64,000 nt of DNA from Pedobacter sp. PACM 27299 (GTDB lineage: Bacteria; Bacteroidota; Bacteroidia; Sphingobacteriales; Sphingobacteriaceae). The DNA lies in NCBI RefSeq assembly GCF_001412655.1, contig NZ_CP012996.1, positions 186,001 to 250,000 of the forward strand, read 5' to 3'. Each line of letters begins with the position of its first letter. Position 1 is the stretch's first letter. Below, in pieces: positions 35,116 through 43,929 of this stretch. The translations under genes were made by a program, and so were the position numbers. The notes under the pieces are model-generated. The model ran no database searches. It was not told the DNA's origin and saw only the letters and a program-made list of their open reading frames with translations.

Positions 35116-36657
35116 TTACATACCTAAACCAACGGTCATTCCGGTTACTGTTCTTGGAAAATCAGTAAGCGAGGTGGCTACACCACTGGTCAGGTTAATT
35201 GTATATATTTTATTGACACCGCCAACGGTAAAGATGGCGTAAGCCGTTCCTGAAGCACTGCCAATATCAAAGCCATTGGTGCTTTCCACATTGATGCCCA
35301 GGCTCCCAACTTCTACTAAAGTCCCGTCGTTGGGCGGCGTTTGTTTGTACAGTTTATCGGTGGCATGGTCAATGTCGTAAAGGATGGTTTCTGTAGCACC
35401 GGCAAAGTTATTCGTATAGGCTGCGGCACTCACAGACGGAGTACCAGGTTTTAAAATCCCATCTATCGCGGCTACAGCGCCAGTTTCTGGATGTAATCGT
35501 AAATTCTGACCATCATTGCCGACCACACGAATCCGGTCTACAGTAGGATTGAAATCAAAACCATAGCTGCTGCCGGTTAATAGTGTCGTCAATACCCCAG
35601 GACCAACCACTGTAAAGGCCCCTGTTGCGGTATTCACGGTATAAAGTCTGCTGGAGCTGCCTAAAGCATAAATCTGTCCGTTAGCAGGTCTGAAATCAAT
35701 CCCAAGCACGGTTTCTAAAGGTGCTAATCCTGTGATCGGCTTAGCAACCAGGCTTGCCGGGCTCATCGGATTAAAAATTAAAAAGTTGTTGGCATTGTCT
35801 ACCGCGTAGGCTACAGGATCTGTAGGAATGGCCAGGCCTTCCACTGGACTAGCAGGTGGGAATTTCCCTGCAAGAGTTGCTTTGCCGGTTTCCAGACTGA
35901 TAGTATAAAGACTGGAAATACCGGCAATAGTGCCAGCTGCAAGCGCTTTTGTATTGTCTGCTGAAATGTCAAATGCGGCAGTCGTGCCTATTTCTACACC
36001 TAAAGCGCCAACTTCTACGAGTTTTCCATCATTTGGTGGATCTTGTTTATACAGCTTTTTGCTGGTCAGGTCGATGTCGAAAAGGATAGTCGTTGCGGCT
36101 CCGGCTTTGCTGTTGGTATAAGCTGCACCGGAGATGTTTGGATTGGTCACGCCATTGATATTGCCATCTGTAGCGGCTACAGCACCGGTTTCAGGATGAA
36201 GTCTAAGGTTTTGTCCGGTATTGGTGATCAGACGGATACGGTCTACTGTTGGGTTAAAATCGATGCTCACTGCAGTTCCGTTAATCGCCGGACTAAAGCC
36301 TGTTCCAATGGCTCTGGCTATCCCATTTAGTCGGATCGCAAATAGTTTGCTGGTATTACTTACCCCGTAAAGTTCTCCTGTAGCAGGGCGGAAATCGATG
36401 CTCAAAATCTTTTCGTTTAATGCAAGTCCGGTAATGGCAACGGTAGACATGGCTGTGCTGACATCTTTTGCATTAAATTTAAGGAGATTGTTGTTTGATA
36501 AGGTGTAGAAAATCTGATCTGGGCCTGAAACAGGAAGTGTCGGCGGATCGATGATGGTGTCTTTGTCTTTCTTGCAAGAGGTGATGCTTGCCGCGACAGC
36601 GAGCAGAACCAGGAAGGATTTCTTTAAGAGAATCCCTTTTAAGTTAAAGTTTTTCAT
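35116..36657 (-). CDS. Lipoprotein with two tandem DUF4394 repeats
   Basis: 513 residues. Lipoprotein signal ending SITSC (lipidated Cys about 28), then a short acidic linker and two copies of a beta-propeller-like DUF4394 unit of about 230 residues. The copies share DFRPATG/DFRPANG, FNPTVDRIR, GQNLRLHPETGAVAA and LYKQ-PPNDG-LVEVG. It is probably exported to the outer membrane surface. Function is unknown; the name of the domain carries no role. Confidence 0.85.
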   Translation of the reverse strand: MKNFNLKGILLKKSFLVLLAVAASITSCKKDKDTIIDPPTLPVSGPDQIFYTLSNNNLLKFNAKDVSTAMSTVAITGLALNEKILSIDFRPATGELYGVSNTSKLFAIRLNGIARAIGTGFSPAINGTAVSIDFNPTVDRIRLITNTGQNLRLHPETGAVAATDGNINGVTNPNISGAAYTNSKAGAATTILFDIDLTSKKLYKQDPPNDGKLVEVGALGVEIGTTAAFDISADNTKALAAGTIAGISSLYTISLETGKATLAGKFPPASPVEGLAIPTDPVAYAVDNANNFLIFNPMSPASLVAKPITGLAPLETVLGIDFRPANGQIYALGSSSRLYTVNTATGAFTVVGPGVLTTLLTGSSYGFDFNPTVDRIRVVGNDGQNLRLHPETGAVAAIDGILKPGTPSVSAAAYTNNFAGATETILYDIDHATDKLYKQTPPNDGTLVEVGSLGINVESTNGFDIGSASGTAYAIFTVGGVNKIYTINLTSGVATSLTDFPRTVTGMTVGLGM

Positions 36658-36767
36658 AGGTAGGTGTTTTTATGATAGGTTATTGATACCTACGCAAAAA
36701 AACTTATCCCGGTTTTGTTGTTCTTGACTCCTTTATGGAGTTAAATGAGGTTAACTGATGGATGGCT

Positions 36768-37916
36768 CTATTTTATCAAAGCTTTATTAAAGTCAATAAA
36801 CAACCTGAAAAGATCTTGAAACTTGGTTAAAGGCAAGGTTAAAGATAAATCATTGATGTCGTGATAGGCTGCAATTCCGCCCTGGGTATACAGGAAAAAA
36901 GCAGGTACACCTTTCTCTGTAAAAAAATAGTGGTCGCTATTGGCCGCTTTACCTCTGGAATTGATTTTACTCAGGTACTTTTTGTCTTGATTGATTTGCT
37001 GCAATAAAGCGAATTCTTTAGGGTGAATCGTAGCGTTGACTACAGTAATGCCATCTTCGCCGGTGCCCACCATATCTACATTCATCAAGAACCGGATGTC
37101 ATGAAGGTCAATTAAAGGATGCTCCGTGAAATACTTGGAGCCTTGTAACCCGTTTTCTTCACCGGCAAAGCCGATAAAAGCGATGGTATACCGTTGCGGG
37201 TTTTTGGCGTAATATTTTGCGAGGTTCAGTAAGAGGGCAGTTCCACTGGCATTATCATTGGCTCCAGGGAAGTACGTATCTTTCCCTAAGCTCCCCAAGT
37301 GGTCGTAATGTGCGGTCATTAACAGGATAGAATCCGGATATTGTGTGCCTTTTATCAGGCCACAAACATTGGCCGCCTGAAATTCTGGTAGGAATTTATT
37401 TTCAATGTGAACCGATATTTTTTCAGGAACCTCAGTTATTGCTTTCTTGTCGACTTCTATAACCGTATAATCGGCTGCTTCCGGCGCGACAGACCAGGTC
37501 AGCTGATCTCTTAGCAGGACGAGCACCCGGTGTTCGATATTGATAAAACTGACACTGTCTTTTTGTGCCAATGTGAGGTTTTCTGCTTTTAATCCTTTAC
37601 TTTCTGGACTCAGCAAAAAATCCTTTCCAGGAAGGAGTAATTTTCCATTAATACGCAGCATCATTTCGCCAGGAAAAGTGTTTACAGGGTAGTTGAAGAC
37701 CTGTTTGAAGTCCTTTCCATCCATGGGAACCAAGCCGTAAGCGGCAAATGTTGAACTGATAAAACTGGCCGCTTTGGCCATGCCATCCTTAGTATAGCCC
37801 CGTCCCCACATTTCGCTGGAAGTCAGGGTGTCTATTACCTTTCTAGCCATGTCTAAATCTTGCCCGAAGACCGATCTTGTAAAAATAAACAGGAAGATAA
37901 ACATCAGCTTTTTCAT
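36768..37916 (-). CDS. Secreted M28 family metallopeptidase
   Basis: 382 residues with a signal peptide (cut near VFGQ). Zinc ligands of M28: His in TAHYDHLG, Asp in GANDNASGTA, Glu-Glu in AGEENGLQGS, Asp in NVDMVG and the final His in AAYHDINDL. All are present, so the enzyme should be active as an aminopeptidase in the periplasm or outside. Monocistronic. Confidence 0.93.
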   Translation of the reverse strand: MKKLMFIFLFIFTRSVFGQDLDMARKVIDTLTSSEMWGRGYTKDGMAKAASFISSTFAAYGLVPMDGKDFKQVFNYPVNTFPGEMMLRINGKLLLPGKDFLLSPESKGLKAENLTLAQKDSVSFINIEHRVLVLLRDQLTWSVAPEAADYTVIEVDKKAITEVPEKISVHIENKFLPEFQAANVCGLIKGTQYPDSILLMTAHYDHLGSLGKDTYFPGANDNASGTALLLNLAKYYAKNPQRYTIAFIGFAGEENGLQGSKYFTEHPLIDLHDIRFLMNVDMVGTGEDGITVVNATIHPKEFALLQQINQDKKYLSKINSRGKAANSDHYFFTEKGVPAFFLYTQGGIAAYHDINDLSLTLPLTKFQDLFRLFIDFNKALIK

Positions 37917-38029
37917 GTGAGGGCAGGAGTTGGAAAACGAATATAAGGGATTTAAACCTGTGGAGGATTAAAACAGATCGTTAAAAGTATTGTTATTGCA
38001 GGGAACCCCGATACCTGATCCCCCAAAAT

Positions 38030-39232
38030 ATGAATATTCGATCTAATGAACCTTTTTGGTTAGTGAAAAATGGCTTGCTGCATACTTATCCTTCCTTAAA
38101 GGAAAATATCATTTGCGAAGTTCTGATTGTAGGAAGTGGCATTACGGGCGCCTTAATGGCGCATTCCATGAGGAAACATGGCTATGATACGGTATTGATA
38201 GACAAAAGAGAAATCGCTAACGGCAGTAGTTCAGCAACAACTTCTATGCTGCAATACGAGATTGATGTCCCACTTTATAAGTTGACGGAAATGATTGGGG
38301 CACAAGGTGCGATTGCCAGTTATAAAGCTTGCAAAGAGGCCATTTATACCCTAAAAGATTTAGTGGCTGAGATTGCATCGCCCTGCGGATTCGAACGGAA
38401 AGAGTCACTTTATTTTGCAGGCAGGCGCAAAGATGTATCCTGGCTAAAAACAGAGTTTGAAGCGCGGAAAACGGCGGGTTTCGGTGTCAGCTGGCTAGAG
38501 AAAAAAGAAATTAAGGAACGCTATGGCATCCTGGCAGAAGGTGGGATTTTATCTGAGGATGGAGGAAGCGTCGATGCCTTTTGCCTGGCACACGATCTGC
38601 TCCATTACAACGCCAAAAAAGGCCTTCGGGTATTCGACAGGACCACGCTGAAAAAGGTGAAATACGAAAAAAATAAGGTGCTGGTAGAGCTGGAAACCGG
38701 GCTGCAGATTACTGCGGAAAAGGTGATTTACTGTACGGGTTATGAAACACAGGCGATGTTACCGGAAAAGGTCGTTTCCCTAAAAAGTACTTACGCAATG
38801 GTGAGCGAAAAAGACCATACCTTATCACCGGAATTGGAAAACACCCTGTTTTGGAATACCGATACCCCATATTTGTATATGCGCAGTACCGCTGATGGCC
38901 GGTTATTGGTTGGCGGTGAAGATGAAAACTTTAAAAATCCTGGGCTGAGGGATGCGTTGCTCGGCAGAAAAAGAGATCGGCTCATCAAAACGTTAAAAAC
39001 TTATCTGCCAGATCATCAGTTTGTTGAAGATTTTTGCTGGTGCGGTACCTTTGGTGAAACTAAAGACGGATTACCGTATATCGGAGCCCATCCAAAGTTC
39101 CCCAACAGCTATTTCGTCCTGGGCTTCGGCGGAAATGGCATCACTTTCTCTGTAGCAGGAATGGACATCATTCCAGAGATGATGAAAGGCAGGCCTGGCT
39201 TACTGTCACATTATTTTAGGTTTGGCAGGTAA
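38030..39232 (+). CDS. FAD-dependent oxidoreductase (DAO family)
   Basis: 400 residues. N-terminal dinucleotide motif VLIVGSGITGALMA followed by the acidic residue in VLIDKREI; C-terminal FAD contact GFGGNGITFS. The protein lacks the Rieske domain that is fused in several close relatives. The substrate (an amine or amino acid) cannot be told from the sequence. It stands alone: the next feature is a 610-bp gene-poor stretch. Confidence 0.9.
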   Translation: MNIRSNEPFWLVKNGLLHTYPSLKENIICEVLIVGSGITGALMAHSMRKHGYDTVLIDKREIANGSSSATTSMLQYEIDVPLYKLTEMIGAQGAIASYKACKEAIYTLKDLVAEIASPCGFERKESLYFAGRRKDVSWLKTEFEARKTAGFGVSWLEKKEIKERYGILAEGGILSEDGGSVDAFCLAHDLLHYNAKKGLRVFDRTTLKKVKYEKNKVLVELETGLQITAEKVIYCTGYETQAMLPEKVVSLKSTYAMVSEKDHTLSPELENTLFWNTDTPYLYMRSTADGRLLVGGEDENFKNPGLRDALLGRKRDRLIKTLKTYLPDHQFVEDFCWCGTFGETKDGLPYIGAHPKFPNSYFVLGFGGNGITFSVAGMDIIPEMMKGRPGLLSHYFRFGR

Positions 39233-39545
39233 AATGTTGTTTTTAAGTCATTTATGTGTTTATTGGTTTTGAAAAATTAATGAAAACTTAATGCTTATAG
39301 GGATCATACTTTTAGCTATTAGCTTATTTTTGAACTATAAGATAATATCTGGAGAAACAGATTTAAAATAAACTTGACAGGATATGGCATTTAAAACAGA
39401 CTGATAAATAGAAAGGGAGGCCAAAAAGAAAAAGCTTGAAAAAGGGGCCTGATATTTGATAATTTATGGCAGCGAAGGAGAGAAAGGCACTCCGTTTTTA
39501 ATTCCATCTTTTTTTACGTAAAAATGTAAAAAAATTAAAAACGTA

Positions 39546-39576
39546 TTGCACAACTCAATATTTATTTAAACCTTTG
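39546..39576 (+). promoter_or_regulatory. Arginine-cluster promoter (-33 and -7 elements)
   Basis: TTG at 39546-39548 and AACCTTTG at 39569-39576 with exactly 20 bp between, the spacing of the Bacteroidota housekeeping promoter; one base differs from TAnnTTTG. A perfect palindrome TTTTTACGTAAAAA (39511-39524) just upstream could be an operator. Confidence 0.6.
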
Positions 39577-39613
39577 CGCCTCAACTATTTTAAAGAAGTA
39601 TCAGACACAAGAA

Positions 39614-39748
39614 ATGATTAAGCAAATTATACATAAACTTTCTATTGTAGAAGCAAAGAATATTGCTTCCAAAAGTCTGTTTATTGTCCGTTTGCGACCC
39701 ATATTTTCTGTTACCACTAATCGGCAAAATTTCACGCCCCGGATTTGA
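39614..39748 (+). CDS. Candidate leader peptide of the arginine cluster
   Basis: ATG to TGA, 44 residues, starting about 30 nt after the expected transcription start and ending 94 nt before the acyltransferase gene. It has four Arg, three of them spaced within VRLRP and NRQ, and is basic overall. It could be a leader whose translation controls hairpins downstream, or a chance ORF. No ribosome-binding site is evident. Confidence 0.3.
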   Translation: MIKQIIHKLSIVEAKNIASKSLFIVRLRPIFSVTTNRQNFTPRI

Positions 39749-39842
39749 ATCATTTCTGAGTAACCCTCAGTACATTTCCATAGAGGATTGCCTCTTAAAA
39801 AACAATTAATCAGAACATTTATTTTTTTTCGTTAACCTATTA

Positions 39843-40550
39843 ATGAATACAAACGATTTTATAGTGCAAGTTGCACTTCCTGAACATCGTGTCTTTGCCG
39901 AAGAAATTTGCGAAGAAATGGCCGAGTCGGCCAAAGCACGTGGTACAGGTATCGCTAAACGCTCTCCGGAGTACGTTGCAGGTAAAATTTCGGATGGAAA
40001 ATCAGTCATTGCGTTCCATAAAGATGGGACCTGGGCAGGATTTTGCTATATCGAAACCTGGAGTCATGGACAATTTGTGGCCAACTCTGGCCTCATTGTA
40101 AGTCCTAAATTCCGAAAGGCCGGGCTCGCTCATGCCATCAAAGAAAAAATCTTCGAACTTTCCAGACAGAAATATCCGAAAGCCAAAATTTTTGGGCTAA
40201 CGACTGGTTTGGCCGTCATGAAGATCAATTCCGACCTTGGTTACGAACCGGTTACCTACTCAGAACTTACCCAGGATGAAGATTTCTGGAAAGGGTGTCA
40301 AAGTTGCGTGAACTTTGAAATCCTGACGATGAAGGAACGTAAAAATTGCATGTGTACCGCAATGTTATACGATCCAGCAACTCAAAAGCACGATGTGGCA
40401 AAGAAATTTGCAGAAGAATTAGCGCGCAAGCCGAAATTGTATGAACGCTTTATGCGCATCAAACAAAGATTGGTGTTAAAGCCTAAATCTTCAGGAAAAG
40501 GGGGAGTAAAAGCCCTGTTATTATTATTGTTTACCTTTTTATTTAAATAG
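39843..40550 (+). CDS. GNAT acyltransferase, probable first enzyme of arginine synthesis
   Basis: 235 residues. An N-acetyltransferase fold (about 1-140; acyl-CoA site VSPKFRKAGLAHAIKEKIFE), then a Cys cluster CxxC-x13-CxC at 152-171 and a basic helical tail ending in a hydrophobic stretch. It is unlike classical ArgA or ArgJ, yet it opens the arginine cluster 13 bp before argG. The likely task is acylation of the glutamate amino group; if the succinyl form of the pathway is used (see argF'), the donor would be succinyl-CoA. The Cys cluster may bind zinc. Confidence 0.75.
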   Translation: MNTNDFIVQVALPEHRVFAEEICEEMAESAKARGTGIAKRSPEYVAGKISDGKSVIAFHKDGTWAGFCYIETWSHGQFVANSGLIVSPKFRKAGLAHAIKEKIFELSRQKYPKAKIFGLTTGLAVMKINSDLGYEPVTYSELTQDEDFWKGCQSCVNFEILTMKERKNCMCTAMLYDPATQKHDVAKKFAEELARKPKLYERFMRIKQRLVLKPKSSGKGGVKALLLLLFTFLFK

Positions 40551-40563
40551 CTGTTATTTTAAG

Positions 40564-41757
40564 ATGAAGAAAAAAGTTGTTTTAGCTTTTAGCGGAGGTT
40601 TAGATACTTCGTTTTGTTGTATTTATTTGGCACAGGATCGTGGAATGGAAGTTCACTCTGTGATTGTTAATACTGGTGGTTTTTCTGAGGAAGAATTACA
40701 AGAGATTGAAAAACGTGCTTACGCTTTAGGTGTAGCTTCTCATGCCGTAGTAGACGAAACTGCCAACTATTATGAAGGCTGTATTAAATATTTAGTGTTT
40801 GGTAATGTATTGAAAAACGCGACTTATCCACTTTCTGTAAGTGCAGAACGCGTAAGTCAGGCAACGGCCATTGCAAACTATGTGAAAAAAATTGGTGCTG
40901 ACTATGTTGCTCACGGTAGTACCGGTGCAGGAAATGATCAGGTGCGTTTCGATATGATTTTTAACATCATCATCCCGAACGTAGAAATCATCACACCAAT
41001 CAGAGATTTAAAATTATCGCGTGAAGCGGAAATAGAATATTTAGCCAAGCATGGCGTAGAATACAGTGCCGAAAAGGCAAGATATTCTATCAATAAAGGT
41101 CTATGGGGTACTTCTGTAGGAGGTAAAGAAACTTTAACTTCTCATGAAACTTTACCTGAAGAAGCATGGCCAACACAAGTTTCGGAAACGAAGCCACGTA
41201 AATTGGAGCTGACTTTCGAAAAAGGAGAGCTGGTAGGTATCGACGGAGAAACATTAGCTCCAGTTGCAGCCATCCAAAAATTACAAGCCATTGCACAGCC
41301 TTATGGTATTGGAAGAGACATTCACGTGGGTGATACCATTATCGGTATTAAAGGTCGTGTAGGTTTTGAAGCCGCAGCACCAATGGTAATCATCAAAGCA
41401 CACCATGCTTTAGAAAAACATACGCTAACAAAATGGCAGTTGTCATGGAAAGAGCAATTGGGTTCTTTTTATGGAAACTGGCTGCATGAAGGTCAGTTTC
41501 ATGATCCAATCATGCGTAATATCGAAGCTTTCCTCGCAGATACACAGAAAACAGTGAGCGGAAAAGTATTCGTAGAATTGTTGCCTTACCGTTTCCAAAT
41601 TATCGGCATCGAGTCTGCACATGATTTAATGAGCAATAAATTCGGTAGCTATGGCGAAATGAACAATGCATGGAGTGGTGAAGATGTGAAAGGGTTCTCT
41701 AAGATTTTTGGTAACCAGGTAATGATCTGGCACAAAGTGAACAGCGATGAGAGTTAG
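40564..41757 (+). CDS. argG: Argininosuccinate synthase
   Basis: 397 residues. The ATP pyrophosphatase P-loop AFSGGLDTS is at the N-terminus, followed by AHGSTGAGNDQVRFD. It joins citrulline and aspartate. It is translated with argC, whose start overlaps its end by 11 bp. Confidence 0.97.
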   Translation: MKKKVVLAFSGGLDTSFCCIYLAQDRGMEVHSVIVNTGGFSEEELQEIEKRAYALGVASHAVVDETANYYEGCIKYLVFGNVLKNATYPLSVSAERVSQATAIANYVKKIGADYVAHGSTGAGNDQVRFDMIFNIIIPNVEIITPIRDLKLSREAEIEYLAKHGVEYSAEKARYSINKGLWGTSVGGKETLTSHETLPEEAWPTQVSETKPRKLELTFEKGELVGIDGETLAPVAAIQKLQAIAQPYGIGRDIHVGDTIIGIKGRVGFEAAAPMVIIKAHHALEKHTLTKWQLSWKEQLGSFYGNWLHEGQFHDPIMRNIEAFLADTQKTVSGKVFVELLPYRFQIIGIESAHDLMSNKFGSYGEMNNAWSGEDVKGFSKIFGNQVMIWHKVNSDES

Positions 41758-42718
41758 AGCAGGAATCGTTGGCGGTGCCGGTTATACTGGGGGAGAGATG
41801 CTGCGTTTGCTAATCAACCACCCTTCGGTGGACATTGTTTTTGTAAATAGCAAAAGCAATGCAGGAAACCTGATCTCTGACGTACACACGGATCTTTTTG
41901 GAGATACGGACATTCGTTTTACCGGAGAACTATCATCGGATATCGACGTGTTGTTTTTATGTGTCGGTCATGGAGATGCGAAAAAATTCTTAGACGCGAA
42001 TCCGGTTGCTGCAGGGATCAAAATCATTGACTTGAGTCAGGATTTTAGATTGAAAGCAGCAGCAGGACAAGATTGGGTTTATGGTTTACCAGAACTGAAT
42101 CGTGATCGCATTAAAACTGCGAGTTATATTGCAAATCCAGGTTGTTTTGCCACCTGTATCCAGTTGGGATTATTGCCCCTGGCAGCTAAAGGCTTGTTAA
42201 AAGGGGAAGTTCATGTCAACGCGACTACCGGTTCTACTGGCGCCGGACAAAGTTTATCACCAACTTCTCATTTCAGCTGGCGCAACAATAACCTGTCGGT
42301 TTATAAGGCTTTTGAACACCAGCACCTGAATGAAATCGGCGAAAGCCTGATACAGATGGACCCGGATTTTGATGGCGTCCTGAATTTCATCCCGCAGCGT
42401 GGAGATTTTCCAAGGGGGATTTTGGCTTCCATGTATGTGGAAAGCGACCTGACAGCTGAGGAAGCACAAACCTTATATGAGGATTATTATGCGGCACATC
42501 CTTTTACGCATGTGAGTAAGAAAAATATAGATTTGAAACAGGTGGTGAACACAAATAAAGCATTGGTACATGTAGAAAAGCATGGTAACAAACTATTTGT
42601 AATCAGTATCATTGATAATTTATTAAAGGGGGCGAGCGGACAAGCGGTGCAGAATATGAATTTGATTTTTGGACTGGAAGAGCGGCAGGGTCTGTCGCTT
42701 AAAGCGGCAGGATTTTAA
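41747..42718 (+). CDS. argC: N-acyl-gamma-glutamyl-phosphate reductase
   Basis: 323 residues. NADP site GGAGYTGGEMLRLL, catalytic Cys in NPGCFATC, and the HQHLNEI segment with the catalytic His region. It reduces N-acylglutamyl phosphate to the semialdehyde. The start overlaps argG by 11 bp. Confidence 0.96.
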   Translation: MRVRAGIVGGAGYTGGEMLRLLINHPSVDIVFVNSKSNAGNLISDVHTDLFGDTDIRFTGELSSDIDVLFLCVGHGDAKKFLDANPVAAGIKIIDLSQDFRLKAAAGQDWVYGLPELNRDRIKTASYIANPGCFATCIQLGLLPLAAKGLLKGEVHVNATTGSTGAGQSLSPTSHFSWRNNNLSVYKAFEHQHLNEIGESLIQMDPDFDGVLNFIPQRGDFPRGILASMYVESDLTAEEAQTLYEDYYAAHPFTHVSKKNIDLKQVVNTNKALVHVEKHGNKLFVISIIDNLLKGASGQAVQNMNLIFGLEERQGLSLKAAGF

Positions 42719-42791
42719 TTAAAATCCCGCTGTGCTGAACTTAGTTCAGGAACTGTTTAATCTTTTAATCACTTCTTCAAACCTTCAAAAA

Positions 42792-43928
42792 ATGAACTTA
42801 TTTGACGTATACCCGTTAAACAATATTGAAATCGTAAAAGCTGCAGGCAGTACCGTTTGGGATGCCGCAGGTCAAGAATATTTAGACCTTTATGGCGGTC
42901 ATGCCGTGATCTCTATCGGTCATACGCATCCTCACTATGTGAAAAGACTGACTGATCAGTTGAATAAAGTAGGATTTTATTCTAATTCCGTGTTAATTCC
43001 TTTACAGGTAGAACTGGCTGAAAAGCTGGGGAAAGTATCTGGAAAAGTAGATTACCAGTTATTTTTATGTAATTCAGGCGCAGAAGCAAACGAAAACGCA
43101 TTGAAACTGGCTTCTTTCTATAACGGACGTAAAAAAATTATAGCCTTTAAAGGCGCCTTCCACGGAAGAACATCATTGGCAGTTTCTGCTACTGATAATC
43201 CAAAAATTATTGCCCCGGTAAATGAAACGGAAAACGTTGTTTTCCTTCCTCACAATGATGAAGCAGCCTTAGAAGCCGCTTTCGCAGCTTATGGTAACGA
43301 AGTCTGTGCGGTCATTATTGAAGGTATTCAAGGTGTTGGCGGGATTAAAGAAGCTTCAATTAGCTTCCTTCAAAAAATCCGTTCACTCTGCAATCAATAT
43401 GATGCGCTTTATATCGCAGATAGCGTACAATGCGGTTACGGCAGAACAGGGAAATTCTATTCTCATGACTATGCTGGCGTTGATGCAGACATATATACCA
43501 TGGCCAAAGGGATGGGCAATGGTTTTCCTGTAGGGGGAATCTCAATCGCTCCGAAATTTAAACCTTGGCATGGGATGTTAGGGACTACTTTCGGTGGTAA
43601 TCACCTGGCTTGTGCCGCTGCATTAGCTGTATTGGAAATCATGGATCAGGACCAGCTGATGAAAAATGCAGAAGAAGTTGGTACTTACCTGATCTCGGAA
43701 CTGAAAAAAATTGAAGGTGTTGTTGAGGTTCGCGGCCGTGGATTAATGATCGGTATCGAACTTCCGGCAAGCTTGCCAAACGTGAAGAAAGACCTGCTGT
43801 TTAAGCACCATATCTTTACCGGTGAGGCAAAACCGAATGTCATCAGATTATTGCCAGCTTTAAACTTAACAAAAGCACAGGCAGATCAGTTTTTAACCCA
43901 TTTTAAAACAGCTTTAACAGGATCATAA
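42792..43928 (+). CDS. argD: N-acylornithine aminotransferase
   Basis: 378 residues from ATG 42792 (MNLFDVYP); the frame extends upstream but that part is not family-like. PLP lysine in AKGMGNGFPVG, plus CNSGAEANENALKLA (phosphate site) and the GTFGGNHLACAAALAVLE segment. It transfers an amino group from glutamate to the N-acyl-semialdehyde. The argF' ATG follows within 2 bp. A small hairpin (CTGAAC / GTTCAG, 42735-42749) lies in the 73-bp space before the start. Confidence 0.95.
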   Translation: MNLFDVYPLNNIEIVKAAGSTVWDAAGQEYLDLYGGHAVISIGHTHPHYVKRLTDQLNKVGFYSNSVLIPLQVELAEKLGKVSGKVDYQLFLCNSGAEANENALKLASFYNGRKKIIAFKGAFHGRTSLAVSATDNPKIIAPVNETENVVFLPHNDEAALEAAFAAYGNEVCAVIIEGIQGVGGIKEASISFLQKIRSLCNQYDALYIADSVQCGYGRTGKFYSHDYAGVDADIYTMAKGMGNGFPVGGISIAPKFKPWHGMLGTTFGGNHLACAAALAVLEIMDQDQLMKNAEEVGTYLISELKKIEGVVEVRGRGLMIGIELPASLPNVKKDLLFKHHIFTGEAKPNVIRLLPALNLTKAQADQFLTHFKTALTGS

Positions 43929-43929
43929 G

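Larger units (their letters stand above)
39233..39842. other. 610-bp gene-poor region upstream of the arginine cluster
   Basis: Bases 39233-39510 hold nothing I recognise. From 39511 on it holds a 14-bp palindrome, a promoter (TTG at 39546-39548, AACCTTTG at 39569-39576) and a roughly 260-nt leader with a 44-codon ORF and two small hairpins (CTGAG/CTCAG at 39757-39771; AGAG/CTCT near 39792-39805) before the first arginine-cluster gene. No tRNA-like fold was seen. Confidence 0.7.
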
